64,000 nucleotides of DNA from Crambe crambe. Lineage: Eukaryota; Porifera; Demospongiae; Poecilosclerida; Crambeidae. Both the position numbers and the translations under genes were made by a program. Below the pieces are notes generated by a model. That model was given only the letters and a program-made list of their open reading frames with translations. It ran no database searches and was not told the origin of the DNA. Each line of letters begins with the position of its first letter. The first letter of the stretch is position 1. The stretch is from positions 2,380,501 to 2,444,500 of the forward strand of contig OZ004598.1 in NCBI GenBank assembly GCA_963924555.1. The letters are read 5' to 3'. This document shows, in pieces, positions 60,626 to 64,000 of the stretch.

Positions 60626-61573
60626 TTACATGATGTGTATATCAATGAGATTTACAAGAGTATCTTCATCAGTATCACGATGTTGATTAGCACAGATGCG
60701 CAACTCAATATCATCACTTGTAGGCTGTGGCAGTGTCGTACAGAACCATGGAGGGGTGTTGAACTCACAGCAAGCATTAGTAGGACCACACCCTTGTCCG
60801 TCCCACAGGGGGTCATCAGGATACACAGAACTTGTCAAAAATCCTGGTCCAGAGTTTCCAGTATCACAGAAGTAATTGTTGCCGACAAAAGATGGAACTT
60901 GATGTGTCCAGTTTATGTTAGTATTTGTGCAAGGACAGACAGTAAGAGATTCATAATTAGGATCAGTTTCGTACAGTGCACTCACAAATGACCAAATGTG
61001 CTGTCGTGAGCGTGCAGCACCATGCGTGAGGGAGATACCATCAATGTATGCACTCTCCAAGCTAGAATTTGCACTAATTGATGGGTGAAAAGCATCAGGA
61101 GAGCCTTTCTGATATCCAATGATTCTTCCACATACATGAGAGTAAGAGCGACCATTCGAAGAGAAAAAGGCTGAATCACATGTGAGGATAGACTGACCAC
61201 CAACGGTTGATCGACCACAGGCTCTGACTGGTGAAGTTATGAGTCCCCAATTAGTGGGACATCGCTGAGAGGGATCAGTCATGTTCAGGAAGGCAATCCT
61301 AGTCCAATCTCCACGGTTACCACATGAACATGGAAGACCTTTTCTACGATCTAGTTCAGGAATCACAGTATTTCGCAGAAGATCTCGAATTTCTTGCTCC
61401 GTGGCATTCCTTTGTGCATTCATCACCTCAGCAGAAGGACAGACTCCAGATGTTGTTCCATGAACCACAGCTGGAGAGACTACAGCTGGAAGTGCAGAGT
61501 TCTGCTGAGACTGAGTGCAATAATGAATATTCACTACAATAAAGAAAGCGAGAGCAAACTTCGTCGAAATCAT
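60626..61573 (-). CDS. Secreted Cys-rich protein, intronless (copy 2)
   Basis: A single 315-residue frame, clearly paralogous to 48030-48971. It has a signal peptide (MISTKFALAFFIVVNIHYCT), PCSCGNRGDWTRIAFLNMTD, CDSAFFSSNGRSYSHVCGRI, PSFVGNNYFCDTGNSGPGF, DPLWDGQGCGPTNACCEF and a C-terminus ending NLIDIHIM. All cysteines that I compared with copy 1 are kept, which suggests both are under constraint. About 100 bases of 3' flank and about 100 bases of 5' flank, including the TATA box, are shared with copy 1 in inverted orientation. The two genes with their flanks therefore form a large imperfect inverted repeat spanning 48-61.7 kb. Function is unknown; secretion is inferred from the signal peptide. 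Confidence 0.9.
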   Translation of the reverse strand: MISTKFALAFFIVVNIHYCTQSQQNSALPAVVSPAVVHGTTSGVCPSAEVMNAQRNATEQEIRDLLRNTVIPELDRRKGLPCSCGNRGDWTRIAFLNMTDPSQRCPTNWGLITSPVRACGRSTVGGQSILTCDSAFFSSNGRSYSHVCGRIIGYQKGSPDAFHPSISANSSLESAYIDGISLTHGAARSRQHIWSFVSALYETDPNYESLTVCPCTNTNINWTHQVPSFVGNNYFCDTGNSGPGFLTSSVYPDDPLWDGQGCGPTNACCEFNTPPWFCTTLPQPTSDDIELRICANQHRDTDEDTLVNLIDIHIM

Positions 61574-61627
61574 TATAGTGGAAAGTTAGACTTGATCAGA
61601 TATCAGTACTACTTGTAGCTATCTACT

Positions 61628-61635
61628 TTTATATA
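61628..61635 (-). promoter_or_regulatory. TATA box of the secreted-protein gene (minus copy)
   Basis: TATATAAA on the minus strand lies about 55 bases upstream of the ATG at 61573, at nearly the same spacing as in the plus copy. Confidence 0.6.
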
Positions 61636-61906
61636 AATCCACATGACTAATTAAATTATAGTGCAACATTCTGTAAAAACGAGATCACTACCTTTGCTGT
61701 GATGTTCATTACTTGATCAGTTCACTACTAAGTAGTGAAGTCATACTGATAGTGAACTTCAATTCTCCTGTAGTAACAACCATCATTACAATCATATGAT
61801 TTCACTAGTTGTATATCAATCCGACTGTAGTGAGCTTCACTACCATGATTGTATTACAGAGGCAAAAAATGTAGTTGAAGGACATTTATTCATGTGGTGT
61901 TTTGTA

Positions 61907-64000
61907 TTATGATGAGTTAAGCATGAGAAATATGATATTTTAAGCTCACAAATTGAGACCATATGTTTTACAAAATATGTAATGGATAGTGATCGGTAAA
62001 TTGATGGTATTCATATACGTATATTAGATGAAGAGACGACTTCATATGTATGATTTGTATTGTTCAAATGAGAAAAGCCATGCCCATTCCATACTAACCC
62101 TACATAGAGAGTGCTACTGCACTCTCTGACTAAGAACATATGCATAACAAATAGTATTTCCAAAGCTGGTGTCTGATATATTTTGACAAAACTTTGGTTT
62201 TCTTCTGCTATTCCACACATAATGACTTGTTTCATTTTGTATGCGGTTCCGTTTATGGTGGCAGAGCGAGTCCTAAAGATAAATAATAAATTTAGCTAGG
62301 ACAAAGAAATTATAGCTTTTAAGTTTAACTGACCTCCAAATGGTAGTTCCATCCGTTAGTTCTGGTGCAGCAAGGATTATCGTGAGCAAAGCGAGCCTGT
62401 ACAAACTGGATAGTGGCGATATAATAATTATACCCTGAGGGTAAAATACTGCACATGCACAAAATAGCTAACTTTTAGCTAATAATGGAAAGTACTGCTC
62501 TAAAATTGAGCAGCAAAAAAGAGCAAGGTTAGACTGAAGGAATGCAAAGGATGGAGCCAGAAGAAGCTATGTTAGCGGAACAAAGATGGTCAAGGCTTGA
62601 TAAAAGGATAGGGCTTATAGACTCTATGAGAAGAACATGCAACTCCAAAATACATTTAAAGTTTTCGCAAATGCAAGCTGTATTGCTTTGCTCGCCATAA
62701 TGCCTTTCTGTGCTATGAGCACATAACTGGTTTGTTACAATATTCCCAATCTCCGTTTTTCAATTTAGCAACTACATGTAATTAAAAAGCAATGATCCAC
62801 TATTAATCACGACACATTTTCTACATAATGCACACCCATAATTGACTGCTGAATGTACCTCCAGTACAGGTATGTTGTACAATCCAACATGTTATAGCAT
62901 TATAGTGTTGATGGTGGGCAGCTAAAGTTTTAAATATTTCTCAAGACATTGGAGATGTGTTAGGGGACCGCACCTAAATTAAGGAAATAAGGGACTGGAG
63001 GGTGTACATTCCAGTTGATTTGAATGAAACTAGAACATATTAATTTTGTGGGGTTTAAGTGCCAGTGACTTATTGTTTACACAAACAAAATCTTTACTAC
63101 TTCAACTACATGAAAGTATCATCTATTATGTAGTCACCATTAAAAAAATTAATTCCAACATGGTGGCATATATCATAGCTATGGGAGAAAAATCACTTCC
63201 ACTTTTTTTATGTTGGAATATGCACCAAGTAGTGCATTTTCGGTGTGAGAGGTCTGTCTGGATATAGGTTTGGAATTCTGTTAGGAAATTATCATTGCCA
63301 AATATTCAATGCGTTCTCAGTCAATTAGCTACAGGAGCAAAAACTTCATCCATTATTTCTAGAAAGTTTAATGATAGTTAAACAGGGTTAATCGACGGAT
63401 GAGGATAATTGCACGCATGCGCACTTATATTAGGTACGTGCATGTGCACAACGCACAGCTGGTTTTCCTTAGAAGCAGCCTCTCCTTAGGAATAGCAGCA
63501 GCCTTTGTGAGGTCCAAGCTCAAGTTCAGCTACATAGCAACTTGCTTACCTGTTTCAGCCTCCCACCCTGTGCCCTCCCTCATTTTCTTGTACATACTCC
63601 GTCTTTTAGATGTGATCTGGATTGGGCCAGCCATTTCTGGAGGCTACGCCCCCAGGACATACCCCCAAGCGCTCTATGCACCAATATACATATCATCCTG
63701 CAAGGGGGCGCTCAGGGGCTTACAAGCCATAAGCACAATAGCCTCCAGGCAACATAAAAACAGCCTCTGGCATCAGGCCCTGCCCAGTCCTACTCCAAAT
63801 TAGGTGAGGGTACAGCTGGTAGGCTACCGCGACGCATACATCCGGGAGATTAAAAATGAGCTAAACAATTCTCCCAGTAGGGATACCCATAAGGAATTTT
63901 ATCCCCAATTAAAAGTGGCAGGTATTGTCCTAAGCACCACATTTGGCTAGCTGCATAGGTCACAAAAATTAATGAATTCTGCTCTCAATGTTTTTTTTTT
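61907..64000 (-). pseudogene. Large transposon-derived gene, decayed (minus copy, cut by window edge)
   Basis: Reverse-complement counterpart of 51960-53563; homology also extends past the stop to about 61760. Recognisable pieces are the C-terminal KQVIMCGIA and YQTPALEILFVM (62130-62235), the LYPD..PK.HYLVHIP region (63200-63260), and the GDKIPYGYPYWEN region (63858-63910). It carries two insertions absent from the plus copy: about 75 bases near 62060-62135, containing the GAGTGCTACTGCACTCTC palindrome, and about 500 bases at 63361-63857. Many stops; not functional. Confidence 0.65.
63361..63857. mobile_element. ~500-bp insertion in the minus transposon copy
   Basis: Defined by comparison with 52105-52110, where the two transposon copies are otherwise collinear. 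It contains ACGCATGCGCAC, GAGGCTACGCCCCC and an incidental frame at 63399-63803. No clear TIR or target duplication, and no protein recognised. Confidence 0.5.

Noticed and set aside
63399-63803. 134-aa plus frame as a gene
   Set aside because: It lies in an insertion within a dead transposon, with no recognisable domain and no start context. I regard it as chance.

Overview
The window looks like nuclear DNA of an early-branching animal, most likely a demosponge. I infer this from AT-rich sequence full of TAGC and TGCATG runs, GT-AG genes with short exons, a metazoan DM13/DOMON (Skeletor-like) receptor-type gene, a metazoan C18orf63-like gene, and a high density of decayed cut-and-paste transposons. 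No prokaryotic, organellar, rRNA or CRISPR signal was seen. The taxonomic call is inference from gene content only.

Layout. (1) 1-5.6 kb, minus strand: the 5' half of a Skeletor-like paralogue (copy B, running off the left edge), then a heavily deleted third copy (C). (2) 5.8-15.9 kb is a block of mobile elements: a 2.6 kb element with perfect 37-bp terminal inverted repeats (TIRs), a pogo/Psq-like remnant, a MULE with 56-bp TIRs and a frameshifted SWIM-domain transposase, and a broken DUF7869-type gene. (3) 16.2-29.0 kb, minus strand: a complete 16-exon Skeletor-like gene (copy A, 653 aa: signal peptide, DM13, DOMON, extracellular cysteine-rich region, one membrane segment, short tail). Its introns carry several MITEs and a ~500-bp foldback. 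(4) 29.0-29.2 kb: a short divergent promoter with E2F-like and NRF1-like sites. (5) 29.2-34.9 kb, plus strand: an 11-exon C18orf63/DUF4708-like gene (548 aa) with a SAP-like C-terminus. (6) 35-64 kb: a mosaic of foldbacks, MITEs and segmental duplications around an intronless family of secreted cysteine-rich proteins (intact at 48.0-49.0 plus and 60.6-61.6 minus, pseudogene at 37.5-38.4 minus, fragment at 57.1). Two decayed copies of one large transposon lie there in opposite orientation (50.8-53.6 plus, 61.9-64.0 minus).

Copies A and B share about 2.4 kb of exon and intron at near identity, so the duplication is recent. The most unusual items are the E2F/NRF1 divergent promoter, the TC microsatellite that forms a 3' splice-site polypyrimidine tract in both paralogues, a 46-bp palindrome that looks like a TIR-only transposable element related to the 2.6 kb element, a thrice-repeated C-terminal coding module tied to the secreted-protein family, and copy C, which could still be spliced into a tiny secreted protein. 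Exon boundaries were read by eye from splice signals, frame and family resemblance. No alignment or search was run.
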